Positions 51,149 to 60,380 of a DNA stretch of 64,000 bases are shown piece by piece. The first letter of the stretch is position 1. The number at the start of each line of letters is the position of its first letter. Origin of the DNA: a virus. The notes below the pieces were generated by a model. That model did no database searches, was not told the DNA's origin, and saw only the letters and a list, made by a program, of their open reading frames with translations. The position numbers were made by a program, and so were the translations under genes. The stretch covers positions 1 to 64,000 of IMG/VR virus record IMGVR_UViG_3300023112_001138. One strand, 5' to 3'.

Positions 51149-51945
51149 TAATTTGTTTCTAATTCATATGTTATTTCTCTATCTTCAGTGAAAAAATATT
51201 CTTTTTTAGCTTTATTAACCCAAAACTTACTTTCCATTACATCTACAGTGTTTTTATAGTGATCAAACAATGAATCTTTTCTATTGTTAGTATGTTTATA
51301 CCCTAGTTTTGGTATTACCATAATTGGTATGGATAAGTAACTCATTCTTAATAGGAATTCATATGTAAACGTTAACTTCATATGTGTTTTAATACCACCA
51401 TGTTCCTCATATAATGATTTATTAACAATCATTCCATCGAAATTAAAATTCTGAATCCTCTGGAGTGTGTTATTATCTAATAACCCCATTTCTTCACTTA
51501 CATTTTTACCCCATATAGTTTCATTTGTAAAAGAAATAAATTGACCATTTTCATCACATTCAAATACTATAGGTAGGAAAACGCCAACTTCAGGGTATGC
51601 ATTTACATACTCTACCCCATTTTTGATCCATATTTGGGACATTTCATCATCATACTCTAAAAATGTAAAATACTCAGTATCGCATTTACTAACACCAAAA
51701 TTCATTTGTGATGGAAACCCATAGTCTCCATTTGTATTCTCAACCACCCTAGTTATTTCTTTTATCTCACCGTAATCAAACTTATCAAGTAGTGTTTTAA
51801 GTTTTTTATCTTTAGACCTAACTATTAATAATTCTTTAGGTTTAACTGATTGTGTTGCGATACTAGTTATTGCTCTTTTTAATAAAGTTTCTGTATTTTC
51901 TTGTACCTCATGTATTGGTAATATTACTGTAATATTATTGGACAT
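51148..51945 (-). CDS. Family 2-like glycosyltransferase
   Basis: This 265-residue protein has a GT-A fold start (ITVILPIHEVQENTETLLKRAITSIATQSVKPKELLIV), then YDD at about residue 98 (EYDDEMSQIW) as a divergent DxD. It would transfer a sugar from a nucleotide donor to an unknown acceptor. Its start is joined to the end of the next minus-strand gene. It adjoins the gp55-like gene, overlapping by 1 nt. Confidence 0.8.
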   Translation of the reverse strand: MSNNITVILPIHEVQENTETLLKRAITSIATQSVKPKELLIVRSKDKKLKTLLDKFDYGEIKEITRVVENTNGDYGFPSQMNFGVSKCDTEYFTFLEYDDEMSQIWIKNGVEYVNAYPEVGVFLPIVFECDENGQFISFTNETIWGKNVSEEMGLLDNNTLQRIQNFNFDGMIVNKSLYEEHGGIKTHMKLTFTYEFLLRMSYLSIPIMVIPKLGYKHTNNRKDSLFDHYKNTVDVMESKFWVNKAKKEYFFTEDREITYELETN

Positions 51946-51957
51946 ATTTAATTATTT

Positions 51958-53103
51958 TTATTTTTTGTTATTTTCAATTTGTAATTCAGGGGTAGTATTT
52001 AATTTCTCCTGTTCTTTTTCCCCAATGGTTTGCAACTCAACTATCCTTCTACCAAAAATTCTATTATATACTTCTTTAATAGAATTTTTCATCTCATCTT
52101 CAGTATATTTAGATTTATATTCTTCCATTGATTCTAATAAATTAGTAGGGATAGCATCCTCTAAATATAATCCAACTACGGTTGCAATTATATCTGGTAT
52201 TGCATTTAAATTTGCTGTCCATATACCATTATCATTTAAATTTAAATTACCATTTTCATCCACAGCTCCCATCCATTCAGGAACCATTCTAGGTATCTTA
52301 CCAACAACAGGTGTTCCACATTTCATAGATTCTATTGGGAATGTACCAAAACTAGATAATTCGTCAACCCACACACTTAAAAAGGATTTGGATAATTCCT
52401 TAGCGAATTCTTCTCTAGGTAATCCAGACATATCTCTAAATGTGATGAACTGATATTGTGGGTATTTTTGATAAAATATTTTAACTATTTTTAACACTTC
52501 TCTTTTATCTCTAGCTGATAATGCAACTGTAGGTATCTTTGGTTTTTCATTCTCTTTGAAATACTCTGGAATTGCCACAGGAACGATTTCAGTAGATAAA
52601 TTCCTAAATATCGATTCTATATAATTTTTAAGATTTTCATTTGTGGTTATAACCTCATTAATACCAAAATTTTGCCAATTCTCACCAATTTCTAACATCT
52701 CAAACACATATTCATATGATTGTAGAAAAACTAATCGTTTACAAGGAAATTTAGATGTTTGTTTCATAACACTAGCGAATGCTTCAGGTATAACAACAAA
52801 ATCTGATGGTCCAACTTGCAATGTTTGCGATTCGATAGAAACGTGTGGTAAATTGGCGTATTCTTCACCTAACCACTCAGCAATACCAATCCCAGTTTCA
52901 TCTTCTCTAAGTTTATAATCATTTTTATCATGTAGAATTTGGGCATTAAATCCTAATTCTCTTAATACCTTAACATGTTCATATATAGTTGCAACACCAG
53001 CAGTGGGGTTACCTTTCGTATCAAGGGTAAAAAAATAAATACCGAAGTCCTTATCGGTTATTTTTTTTATTGATTCATTTATTGCGTTAATTTGTTCACT
53101 CAT
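51958..53103 (-). CDS. Glycosyltransferase, GT-B-like
   Basis: This 381-residue protein fits a family 1/4 GT-B transferase. Near residues 250-265 is SSFGTFPIESMKCGTPVVGKIPRMVPEW, the classic donor-binding E-x7-E type signature. The N-terminal domain contains TLDTKGNPTAGVATIYEHVK. Substrates are unknown. It lies next to the GT2 gene. Confidence 0.85.
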   Translation of the reverse strand: MSEQINAINESIKKITDKDFGIYFFTLDTKGNPTAGVATIYEHVKVLRELGFNAQILHDKNDYKLREDETGIGIAEWLGEEYANLPHVSIESQTLQVGPSDFVVIPEAFASVMKQTSKFPCKRLVFLQSYEYVFEMLEIGENWQNFGINEVITTNENLKNYIESIFRNLSTEIVPVAIPEYFKENEKPKIPTVALSARDKREVLKIVKIFYQKYPQYQFITFRDMSGLPREEFAKELSKSFLSVWVDELSSFGTFPIESMKCGTPVVGKIPRMVPEWMGAVDENGNLNLNDNGIWTANLNAIPDIIATVVGLYLEDAIPTNLLESMEEYKSKYTEDEMKNSIKEVYNRIFGRRIVELQTIGEKEQEKLNTTPELQIENNKK

Positions 53104-53115
53104 ATTTTTATTTTT

Positions 53116-53421
53116 TTATAATTCTTTTATTATTCCTTTCATTAGTAATGTATTAAAAGATAATTTAAAGGGTATCGGTAACGAATTTAATGCCATAATC
53201 CCCATTTTATCATCTATTATTTCACCACAACCTAATAATGTCCCCACAAGATCTCGATACATTTCGTATTTTGCAACATCTATTTGTAAGGTATTTTGTA
53301 TGATATTTTCCGATGATTCAACAACTGTAACAGGTTCATTATCTACTTTAACTGCTTCTGACATCGCATCAATGTCTAAGTAAAATTCTTTTCCCCCAAT
53401 TTCTAATAAAATATTATCCAT
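53116..53421 (-). CDS. Small phage protein of unknown role
   Basis: This 101-residue protein starts MDNILLEIGGKEFYLDIDAMSEAVKV. It is alpha/beta, without known motifs. The ATG at 53421 is chosen over an upstream start at 53502, which would overlap the next gene and add a basic hydrophobic stretch. Similar small proteins near phoH occur in T4-like phages, from memory only. Confidence 0.6.
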   Translation of the reverse strand: MDNILLEIGGKEFYLDIDAMSEAVKVDNEPVTVVESSENIIQNTLQIDVAKYEMYRDLVGTLLGCGEIIDDKMGIMALNSLPIPFKLSFNTLLMKGIIKEL

Positions 53422-53482
53422 ATGCTTTTTTAAAAAATGTAAAATAAGTATCCCCTTAAGTAAACACTTAAAAATTATTAAT

Positions 53483-54112
53483 TTATATATCCTCAAATTC
53501 AACAGTTTCCGTACTTAGTACCTTTTCTAAAGTATTTCTATCGTCTAATAGCTCTTTTAAATCGACTAATGTGTAATCAGAATCTATATTTTTATTATAT
53601 TCGTTTATTACCTTTATTGATATCTTACCCGATGGTTTAATTTTTAACGTTTCAGGGTTGGCGGTTATTAATATATCAACATGATCCCATTTTTTATCAT
53701 AATCTCTAACAAATATTATATTATTTATTTTAGAGGATAATTTAGATAAAAAGAATAAAGTTGCTGGTTTGCTATTATTTAACTCTTTGCTAATAACAAT
53801 TGGTGTATGACCTAAATCTTCAATTATATTATGTAGTTGGTTTAGATGTTCCACACTATTTAATTTAACTTCACCTGCGTGACCGAAAATCTCTAACGCA
53901 GCGTCTACATACATAAACTCATTAAGTTCCTTTGTACCACCTGAAAATTCAAAATAGTCTAATAAATCTAAAGTTTTTATATCTCTTTCTGGTAATTCTT
54001 CTGTTTCTTCTTCCGATTCATCTATATCCACTGGGTAATATTTATCATAAACTGACTCAAACTTTGTTATGAAATCTCTTATAACACCATCTATTGTAAT
54101 ACCTACTTTCAT
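53483..54112 (-). CDS. HAD-like protein with altered nucleophile position
   Basis: This 209-residue protein begins MKVGITIDGVIRDF, which aligns with the HAD motif DxDGV(L/I)xDF of 5'-nucleotidase-type enzymes but has Thr (GITIDG) where the first Asp (GIDIDG) is expected. The remainder fits a Rossmann-like HAD (PIVISKE, NIIFVRDYDKKWDHVDILITANPETL). Such phage proteins may process nucleotides; the loss of the nucleophile suggests a non-catalytic role. Overlaps the small gene upstream (54109-54258) by 4 nt. Confidence 0.65.
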   Translation of the reverse strand: MKVGITIDGVIRDFITKFESVYDKYYPVDIDESEEETEELPERDIKTLDLLDYFEFSGGTKELNEFMYVDAALEIFGHAGEVKLNSVEHLNQLHNIIEDLGHTPIVISKELNNSKPATLFFLSKLSSKINNIIFVRDYDKKWDHVDILITANPETLKIKPSGKISIKVINEYNKNIDSDYTLVDLKELLDDRNTLEKVLSTETVEFEDI

Positions 54113-54258
54113 ACCTTTTCTATTTTATAAATTTTGAATATCTCTTTCTTAGGTAATTGTTTAACTTTAGAAAAATATTCTATAGCTAATTCCAATGAAC
54201 TCTGTTTAGTGGTGTTTATTACTTCACCAGACATATTTTTTAATACATATTTATACAT
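54109..54258 (-). CDS. Small basic protein, 49 residues
   Basis: This short frame starts at ATG (54258) with MYKYVLKNMSGEVINTTKQ and ends KIYKIEKV at a TGA. It overlaps the start of the HAD-like gene (ATGA) and begins 4 nt after the PhoH stop. It is therefore probably a real, coupled small gene. Function unknown. Confidence 0.6.
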   Translation of the reverse strand: MYKYVLKNMSGEVINTTKQSSLELAIEYFSKVKQLPKKEIFKIYKIEKV

Positions 54259-54262
54259 AAAT

Positions 54263-55018
54263 TTACCCTTCTAACTCTTCAAAAACCTTTTCGATTATTT
54301 TGATTACTGGGTTTCTAACTACATCGTCAGGGTTTCTAAGTGAAACACAACCAAAACCATCTATACCTTCAAACTTATCAATTACAACTTCTAATGAACT
54401 ATTCTTAGGGTTCTTAATATCTTTTTGTTTAATATCACCAAGAATAACCATCTTGGAGTTATCACCTATCCTCGTCATAAGGGTTCTCATATTCTGTATA
54501 GATATGTTTTGTGCCTCATCAATAATGATAATAGTATTATCTATACTTCTTCCCCTAACAAATGCTAGTGGTTGTATCTGTATTAACCCCAACTCACGTA
54601 ATTTATTAGTTAACGACTCACCAATAATCTTTTCAAAGTTATCAATAAATGATATCATATAAGGATCCAACTTATCTTTCAAATCACCTGGTAAAAAACC
54701 TAATTCTTCACCTGGTAACTGTATAACAGATTTAACCAATAAAATCTTTTTATATTTAGGTTTTGTTTTAATTAGTTTAAGTGCTTCAGCACAGGCCAAA
54801 AACGTCTTTCCAGTACCTGGAAGTCCCGAAACTATAGTGATTTCATTATTTTTAATAGACTCTATTACTAACTTTTGGTTTTCATTCTTACATTTAATAT
54901 TTACAGACATCGACTTTAGGAATTTATCCTCCTCAGCGTTTTTCTTATAAACAAAATTTTGTACTTCCTCTAATTCTTCTTCTGAGAGTTTACCTCGTCT
55001 TCTACTTGTTTTTGACAT
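54263..55018 (-). CDS. phoH: PhoH-like ATPase
   Basis: This 251-residue protein has Walker A GLPGTGKTF (about residues 65-73), the LVKSVIQLPGEELGFLPGDLKDKLDPYM stretch and Walker B IIIIDEAQN (about 165), all typical of PhoH. The gene is frequent in marine phages. The molecular role is uncertain (RNA or phosphate-stress related ATPase). It precedes the HAD-like gene in a short minus-strand operon. Confidence 0.92.
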   Translation of the reverse strand: MSKTSRRRGKLSEEELEEVQNFVYKKNAEEDKFLKSMSVNIKCKNENQKLVIESIKNNEITIVSGLPGTGKTFLACAEALKLIKTKPKYKKILLVKSVIQLPGEELGFLPGDLKDKLDPYMISFIDNFEKIIGESLTNKLRELGLIQIQPLAFVRGRSIDNTIIIIDEAQNISIQNMRTLMTRIGDNSKMVILGDIKQKDIKNPKNSSLEVVIDKFEGIDGFGCVSLRNPDDVVRNPVIKIIEKVFEELEG

Positions 55019-55055
55019 ATATTAATAATAGCGTATTAATTAAATATTGTGAATG

Positions 55056-55988
55056 TTATTTTCTAATATTATCATAATTAGATTCGAACCATTCTATTGT
55101 TTCTTTCAAACCATCATATAAAGGGGTAAATTTAAAGTTAGGTAAGTAATGTTTAATTTTACTATTATCACTTGGTTTTCTAAATTGACCGTCTGGTTTA
55201 TTTTTATCGTATATAACTTCCCCTTTGAAATCCATTAACTCAACAATAACCCCTACTACTTCTTTTATTGATATTTCTTCTGATGTTGATAATATAATTG
55301 GTTCATCTTCATTATAATTATCTAATACCCATTCTGTTAATTTAGCCACATCTTTATTATAGATAAATTCTCTTAATGGTTTACCACTTCCCCATATCAT
55401 TAGTGGTGTGTTGGTTTCTCTAGCGATATAACATTTATGAATTAATGAGGGTACGACATGTCCGTTTTCTATATCAAAGTTATCATTAATACCATATATA
55501 TTTGTTGGGATAACTGATTTATAGTTTAAACCATATTGTTCTCTATAAGCCCTGATTTGAACATCAGCCATTCTTTTAGCGTAGGCGTAAGCGTCATTTG
55601 AAAAGTGTGGTGGACCTAAATGTATTTTATCTTCCGTAAGTGGATATTCTACATTATCTGGAAAAACACATGTTGATAAAAAACAAACTAGATTTTCTAT
55701 CCCGTATTTTCTTGCGGATTCAATAACATTAGTATTGATCATAATATTGTCATAAAAAAATTCACCTTTATAATTCATATTACCACCTAACCCACCTACT
55801 TTGGCGGCACAATGAATAACCGACCCCCAATCTGTAGAATTAATATTATTAACATAGTTATTAAAAATATTTTTTGTTTCACCAATATTTCTAAGATCAC
55901 AATCTGAAGAACTAAAATAACTATATTTTTCTCCCCTAAATTGTGACCCAACTAAACCGTTGCCCCCAGTTACTAATATTTTACGCAT
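55056..55988 (-). CDS. fcl: GDP-L-fucose synthase
   Basis: This 310-residue short-chain reductase/epimerase has the nucleotide-binding glycines GGNGLVGSQF (residues 8-17), STCVFPD and the YAYAKRMADVQ motif (Y-x3-K, about 133-141), as in GDP-4-keto-6-deoxymannose epimerase/reductase. It makes GDP-L-fucose from the product of the next gene. Its start overlaps the 3' end of gmd by 8 nt. Confidence 0.88.
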   Translation of the reverse strand: MRKILVTGGNGLVGSQFRGEKYSYFSSSDCDLRNIGETKNIFNNYVNNINSTDWGSVIHCAAKVGGLGGNMNYKGEFFYDNIMINTNVIESARKYGIENLVCFLSTCVFPDNVEYPLTEDKIHLGPPHFSNDAYAYAKRMADVQIRAYREQYGLNYKSVIPTNIYGINDNFDIENGHVVPSLIHKCYIARETNTPLMIWGSGKPLREFIYNKDVAKLTEWVLDNYNEDEPIILSTSEEISIKEVVGVIVELMDFKGEVIYDKNKPDGQFRKPSDNSKIKHYLPNFKFTPLYDGLKETIEWFESNYDNIRK

Positions 55989-57015
55989 ATATAATATCTT
56001 TTTCTTTATAGTATTCTAACCAATACTCAATCATTTCATCTAACATAGTTTCAAATGTATATTTAGGTTGCCAATCCAGTTCACTTCTTAATTTAGTGGA
56101 ATCGCCCTTTAAATCGGTTAATTCTTCTGGTCTCATATGTTTACCTGAAATGGCAACATAATTTATATAGTTTAAATCTAATTTTTTAAAAACATATTCA
56201 CAAAGTTCTCTAACTGAGTGTGAAACACCAGTGGAACAAACATAATCATCTGGATTATCTGTCTGTAACATTAACCACATAGCTTCAATATAATCTTTAG
56301 CGTGTCCCCAATCTCTAGTTGCATCTAAATTACCTAAATGTAAGTTATTTTGTAAACCTAATTTTATTTTAACTGCCGCCTTAACTACTTTATTGGTTAC
56401 AAAATTAGTTCCACGTCTTGGTGATTCGTGATTGAACAATATCCCATTCCATATTTTCATATTATAAGAATTTCTATAATTCCTACAAATATTATATGAA
56501 AATACCTTAGCACACCCATAAGGTGAAACTGGTGTCATCGGTGTGGTTTCTCTTTGATACCCATCAGCATCGATATTGTTACCAAACATTTCTGATGAAC
56601 TTGCTTGATATATTTTTGAATGTGGAGATACCATTCTAACTGACTCTAATAAATTAAGTGTTCCCAATCCTGTTACATTGGCAGTGTATATTGGTTGATC
56701 GAAACTAACTTTTACGTGAGATTGAGCAGCTAAATTATATATCTCATCTGGTTGTACCATTTGTAATACCCTCACTAGTGATGCCATATCTGTAAGATCG
56801 GCATATTCTAAATTAATTTTACCTGATGAACGAAGGTGTTCTATTCTTGTTGATTGTGTTTCTGATACAGAGTTTCTTTTTACTGTACCCCATACTTCGT
56901 AATTTTTTTCTAATAAAAACTCTGCAAGGTATGAACCATCTTGTCCGTTAATTCCAGTGATGAGACATTTACGACCCTTATAAACACCATTTTCTTTTTT
57001 CACTTCTTTTCCCAT
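55981..57015 (-). CDS. gmd: GDP-mannose 4,6-dehydratase
   Basis: This 344-residue enzyme has GINGQDGSYLAEFLLEK (about 18-36), the SSSEMFG motif, YGCAKVFSYN (Y-x3-K) and NHESPRRGTNFVTNKV, all characteristic of GMD. It converts GDP-mannose to GDP-4-keto-6-deoxymannose, the first step to GDP-fucose. It overlaps fcl by 8 nt, so the pair makes GDP-fucose together. Donor mannose would come from the host. Confidence 0.93.
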   Translation of the reverse strand: MGKEVKKENGVYKGRKCLITGINGQDGSYLAEFLLEKNYEVWGTVKRNSVSETQSTRIEHLRSSGKINLEYADLTDMASLVRVLQMVQPDEIYNLAAQSHVKVSFDQPIYTANVTGLGTLNLLESVRMVSPHSKIYQASSSEMFGNNIDADGYQRETTPMTPVSPYGCAKVFSYNICRNYRNSYNMKIWNGILFNHESPRRGTNFVTNKVVKAAVKIKLGLQNNLHLGNLDATRDWGHAKDYIEAMWLMLQTDNPDDYVCSTGVSHSVRELCEYVFKKLDLNYINYVAISGKHMRPEELTDLKGDSTKLRSELDWQPKYTFETMLDEMIEYWLEYYKEKDIIYA

Positions 57016-57050
57016 TTGTATTTATATTGTTTATTTATATTTACTTGTAA

Positions 57051-58298
57051 TTATAATTTAATTGCTTCTAAATTCAAACTCATTAATGTTCCATTTTTTT
57101 TATCCATATGTGGGAGATAGGCTTGGCTATAATCATCTATTTCTCTATGTGATGTTTTTCGCCAATCCCATTCTTTTACTTTATAAAATCCAACATCCAA
57201 CAATGATTTAGTTAGATTTTCTTTAGTAAAAATCATTCCATGATAATCATATTTATTTCTTTGTCCACCTACTAATAATCCAGTTATTAAAGATAAATCA
57301 TGGGTTTTATTATAATGTTCAATTATTTTATCTAAATCGGGCACTGCCAACCTTAAAATACCGCCAGGTCTTAATTTTTTAAACCATGTTTTTAAAACGT
57401 CTTTATATTCATATCTACCAAAATGTTCTAAAATGTGACTTCCATAGATTATATCATAAGAATCATCTTCAATGGAAGAAAGATGTTTAACGTCTTCTAT
57501 TTTATCTACCCTTTCTTTATTATCAATATCTATATTTTCCCATCCCTCCATATATCTTTTACCGCACCCCACATGTAATTTTTTAATTTTACTAATAGGT
57601 GGATTAATGATTAAACTTTTTTCTTGGGTTTTTGTCATGGGAGGATGGTGATGTTTAGACACATGAAACCCTGTTGTAATATCTAAGACTGGAAAATTTT
57701 CCTTATTATAATTTTTATCAATAAAAATCAAATTTACATTAGGGATATGAGCAATTAATTCATATCCTCGTTCATTTGCTAATTTAGTTAATGCTAACCC
57801 ACTAGCTCCGTAAAATTGTGTATTATCCCATTCATGTTCCGGATTATAAGGAACAGTTGTAGATTTTTCCCAATTGGAATTATATTCTACAATAACTACT
57901 TTGGGTTTAAATCGTAAATTATCCCATATCCAATAATCACACCCATCTAAATCTAAGGACAAAATATCAAAGTCTATGGGGGTATTAGTCTTTATTAAAA
58001 TTTCATCTAAAGTATCACCTTTTTCTAATGATACCATTTTATTAATACAGGATATATTATTATATGGTTTCATATTCTTAAGTAGTGTAGAATATTTTTC
58101 TTTATCACCCTCTATTAACGTAGCTGACCACCCTTTGGTAATGAGATTATATACATTACTATATTTTATTCCGTCCCAAGCACCTAATTCTACTGAATGC
58201 CCATTTTTTATATTTAAAGTATTAAATATTGCTTCTATGATGCCATCCTCTCCTCTTTGACTCCATACTTTCTTTTTATATTCATTTAAGTTTTCCAT
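57051..58298 (-). CDS. Fusion of two methyltransferase-like domains
   Basis: This 415-residue protein has an N-terminal domain (about 10-215) with SVELGAWDGIKYSNVYNLITKGWSATLIEG, a FkbM-like or related Rossmann methyltransferase. A C-terminal class I domain (about 235-340) has KLHVGCGKRYMEGWENIDID, DIIYGSHILEHF and LKTWFKKLRPGGILRLAVPD (type 11). Methylated sugars or lipids are likely substrates. The ATG at 58298 is preferred over TTG at 58304. The domains are separated by KSLIINPPISKI. Confidence 0.8.
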   Translation of the reverse strand: MENLNEYKKKVWSQRGEDGIIEAIFNTLNIKNGHSVELGAWDGIKYSNVYNLITKGWSATLIEGDKEKYSTLLKNMKPYNNISCINKMVSLEKGDTLDEILIKTNTPIDFDILSLDLDGCDYWIWDNLRFKPKVVIVEYNSNWEKSTTVPYNPEHEWDNTQFYGASGLALTKLANERGYELIAHIPNVNLIFIDKNYNKENFPVLDITTGFHVSKHHHPPMTKTQEKSLIINPPISKIKKLHVGCGKRYMEGWENIDIDNKERVDKIEDVKHLSSIEDDSYDIIYGSHILEHFGRYEYKDVLKTWFKKLRPGGILRLAVPDLDKIIEHYNKTHDLSLITGLLVGGQRNKYDYHGMIFTKENLTKSLLDVGFYKVKEWDWRKTSHREIDDYSQAYLPHMDKKNGTLMSLNLEAIKL

Positions 58299-58307
58299 AA
58301 TCAATTT

Positions 58308-59177
58308 TTATATTTTTTTATATTTAGGTGTAATTAAAGTAGGATAAAAATTAGGGTGCCATCCATGCCAATGTAGACCTAATCGAGGGTGAATCATTTT
58401 TTTACCTTGACCAGCTCTTTTATGATAAAATATTTTTTCACTAAAAAAAGAAAATAATCCAATCATAAAACTAAAGCTACCACTAGAAATAATTACATAT
58501 TTACAAGTACTACCAAAAAGTATTGTATCTATTTTATTTTCAACAAAAGGAATAATTTTATATTTTTTAATTAATCCTTGACAAATTTTATGTTCTATGT
58601 TATCTGAAGACATATAAATATTACTATATTCATCATTTAAAGAATCTATAATACCTTCATAAAAAGCCTGATCTGGTAATACAATATTTCTTAATGGGTG
58701 ACTATCTGGATACATATGGTTTGCTCGTATATGAATAAACATATCATTATTATTTTTATATCTATCTTTATATTTATTACGGGAAATAATATTATCACAT
58801 AATTCATTTTCACTATTTGCAAAATAGTGGGTAATATGTTTAACAATACCACTATCTTGACACCAACATGGTGGATTAAAAATATATTTAGTAGATTTAT
58901 CTATAGATAAATCACCATCTAAAAACTGTTTTATTTGAGTATCAGTTATTTGTTGGCTATTTTTTATTGGGTGTATATTTTCATCTTTAAATTCTACCCC
59001 TAATTCTAAAAAATCATCGGTTTTCCACTGATAGTGGGGTGGTAAATCATAGTGTTTTGGAATTTTTTCGTACTCACTTCCTGTGTTATATTTAATAGAT
59101 AACAAATAAGTTATCATATTACGAAAGAACACATTAGCAAATAATCCTCCTTGATTGTTATTTTTACATGAAAACAT
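58308..59177 (-). CDS. GT11-like putative fucosyltransferase
   Basis: This 289-residue protein has MFIHIRANHMYPDSH (about 148), like the HxR donor motif of GT11/GT37 alpha-fucosyltransferases, and SSGSFSFMIGLFSFFS near 230, matching the SNSSFSWWgA segment. With gmd and fcl next to it, a role in adding fucose is plausible. Homology is judged by eye and is not strong; polysaccharide pyruvyl or other GT-B families remain possible. Confidence 0.6.
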   Translation of the reverse strand: MFSCKNNNQGGLFANVFFRNMITYLLSIKYNTGSEYEKIPKHYDLPPHYQWKTDDFLELGVEFKDENIHPIKNSQQITDTQIKQFLDGDLSIDKSTKYIFNPPCWCQDSGIVKHITHYFANSENELCDNIISRNKYKDRYKNNNDMFIHIRANHMYPDSHPLRNIVLPDQAFYEGIIDSLNDEYSNIYMSSDNIEHKICQGLIKKYKIIPFVENKIDTILFGSTCKYVIISSGSFSFMIGLFSFFSEKIFYHKRAGQGKKMIHPRLGLHWHGWHPNFYPTLITPKYKKI

Positions 59178-59183
59178 ATATTT

Positions 59184-59825
59184 TTATATTTTTTTATTTA
59201 AGAATTTAAAATCAAAAAGCTCAATCTCTTTTGAATACCTATTTTGAATCTCGTCAATTAATTTTTTATCATAATAATAAGAATAATGGTTGTGGGTAGT
59301 TTTATTTATATGAATTAAATTTTTATTAAAATTAAATTTTTTATTTAGGTTATCATATTCTTCTTTTAAATCTTTTAAATCTATTATTTTATCTATTATA
59401 ATATTCCCTTCTAAATCACAGAGATATTTTTCTGCACCCCACGTTGGTCTTATAAGAGGAGATTTTAAATCATTAAGAAATAAGTCGCGATTAAATTTAT
59501 CATTATTTTTCCATAAATGTAAGGATAATAGGCGCTCATAGGTATTTCTAACGATAGAAATTTTATAATATTCATTAAATTTTTTAGGGTATAATTTTCT
59601 CATTTCTAAAGCAGTTGCATGCTTATAATTAAGTGCAAACGAATCCATTTTACTAAATTTATTATAGATATCACCACCTTCTTTTAAATTAACCATAGTA
59701 TTAAGACCCTTTCTATTAAAAGTACTTATTTTATCTACCGAAAAATCTTTCCACATTACTTCTAAAGAAGATCCTCCTGTTTTGGGAATATGAATAAATA
59801 TTATTTTTTTAGTATCAGATATCAT
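59184..59825 (-). CDS. Sulfotransferase family protein
   Basis: This 213-residue protein has FIHIPKTGGSS (PAPS 5'-phosphosulfate loop, about 11-21), SIVRNTYERLLS (3'-phosphate site, about 90-101) and a C-terminal YYDKKLIDEIQNRYSKEIELF pattern, as in carbohydrate sulfotransferases (Sulfotransfer_2-like). It would transfer sulfate from PAPS to a sugar. Its start overlaps the stop of the next minus-strand gene by 4 nt. Confidence 0.85.
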   Translation of the reverse strand: MISDTKKIIFIHIPKTGGSSLEVMWKDFSVDKISTFNRKGLNTMVNLKEGGDIYNKFSKMDSFALNYKHATALEMRKLYPKKFNEYYKISIVRNTYERLLSLHLWKNNDKFNRDLFLNDLKSPLIRPTWGAEKYLCDLEGNIIIDKIIDLKDLKEEYDNLNKKFNFNKNLIHINKTTHNHYSYYYDKKLIDEIQNRYSKEIELFDFKFLNKKI

Positions 59826-60379
59826 TTTTCTATTGTTATAATTAACCTATCATCTACTATAAAGTTATTAGTTATATTAAGTGTTTTAAAACATTCATAA
59901 ATATTAGTGGTGGATATGTTACCCCAGTCCTCATATTTAGTTGTACCAAATAATCTAAAATCATCAATAATTATTATACCATGAGATGATTTATAATGCT
60001 TATCTATATGTTTACATTCTTTTATAATGGGAACCTCATAGATTCCTTTACTTGTTATACCACCAGACCAATGACCATCTAACCAAAATACAGTGTTATC
60101 AGGTATTTCACTAATTACTTTATCTAAGAGTGTTGCACTATCACCTAATATAAATTCTACATTATTTAAATAACTTAATTTTTTTCTAGTTTTTTTATAT
60201 ATTAACTCAGACACCTCGACAGTATAAATTTTTTTAAATAAAGAATACATCTCCATAACTGTTTCTCCTTGATATGTTCCCGTTTCTACAAAATAAGGAT
60301 ATTTAATATTTTCTAATTTATAATTTTTATTATTAATTATTTTTCTAATCTGATTATATTGTAGGTGAGTTAATTTCAT
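59822..60379 (-). CDS. SAM-dependent methyltransferase-like protein
   Basis: This 185-residue protein has FVETGTYQGETVMEMYSLF (motif I, about 30-48), TVEVSEL, ILGDSATLL and NTVFWLDGHWSGG. This is a class I methyltransferase pattern often found in glycan clusters of phages and bacteria. Substrate unknown. Overlaps the sulfotransferase start. Confidence 0.75.
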   Translation of the reverse strand: MKLTHLQYNQIRKIINNKNYKLENIKYPYFVETGTYQGETVMEMYSLFKKIYTVEVSELIYKKTRKKLSYLNNVEFILGDSATLLDKVISEIPDNTVFWLDGHWSGGITSKGIYEVPIIKECKHIDKHYKSSHGIIIIDDFRLFGTTKYEDWGNISTTNIYECFKTLNITNNFIVDDRLIITIEK

Positions 60380-60380
60380 T

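Noticed and set aside
58299-58304. TTG start for the methyltransferase fusion
   Set aside because: An ATG two codons downstream (58298) is more likely.
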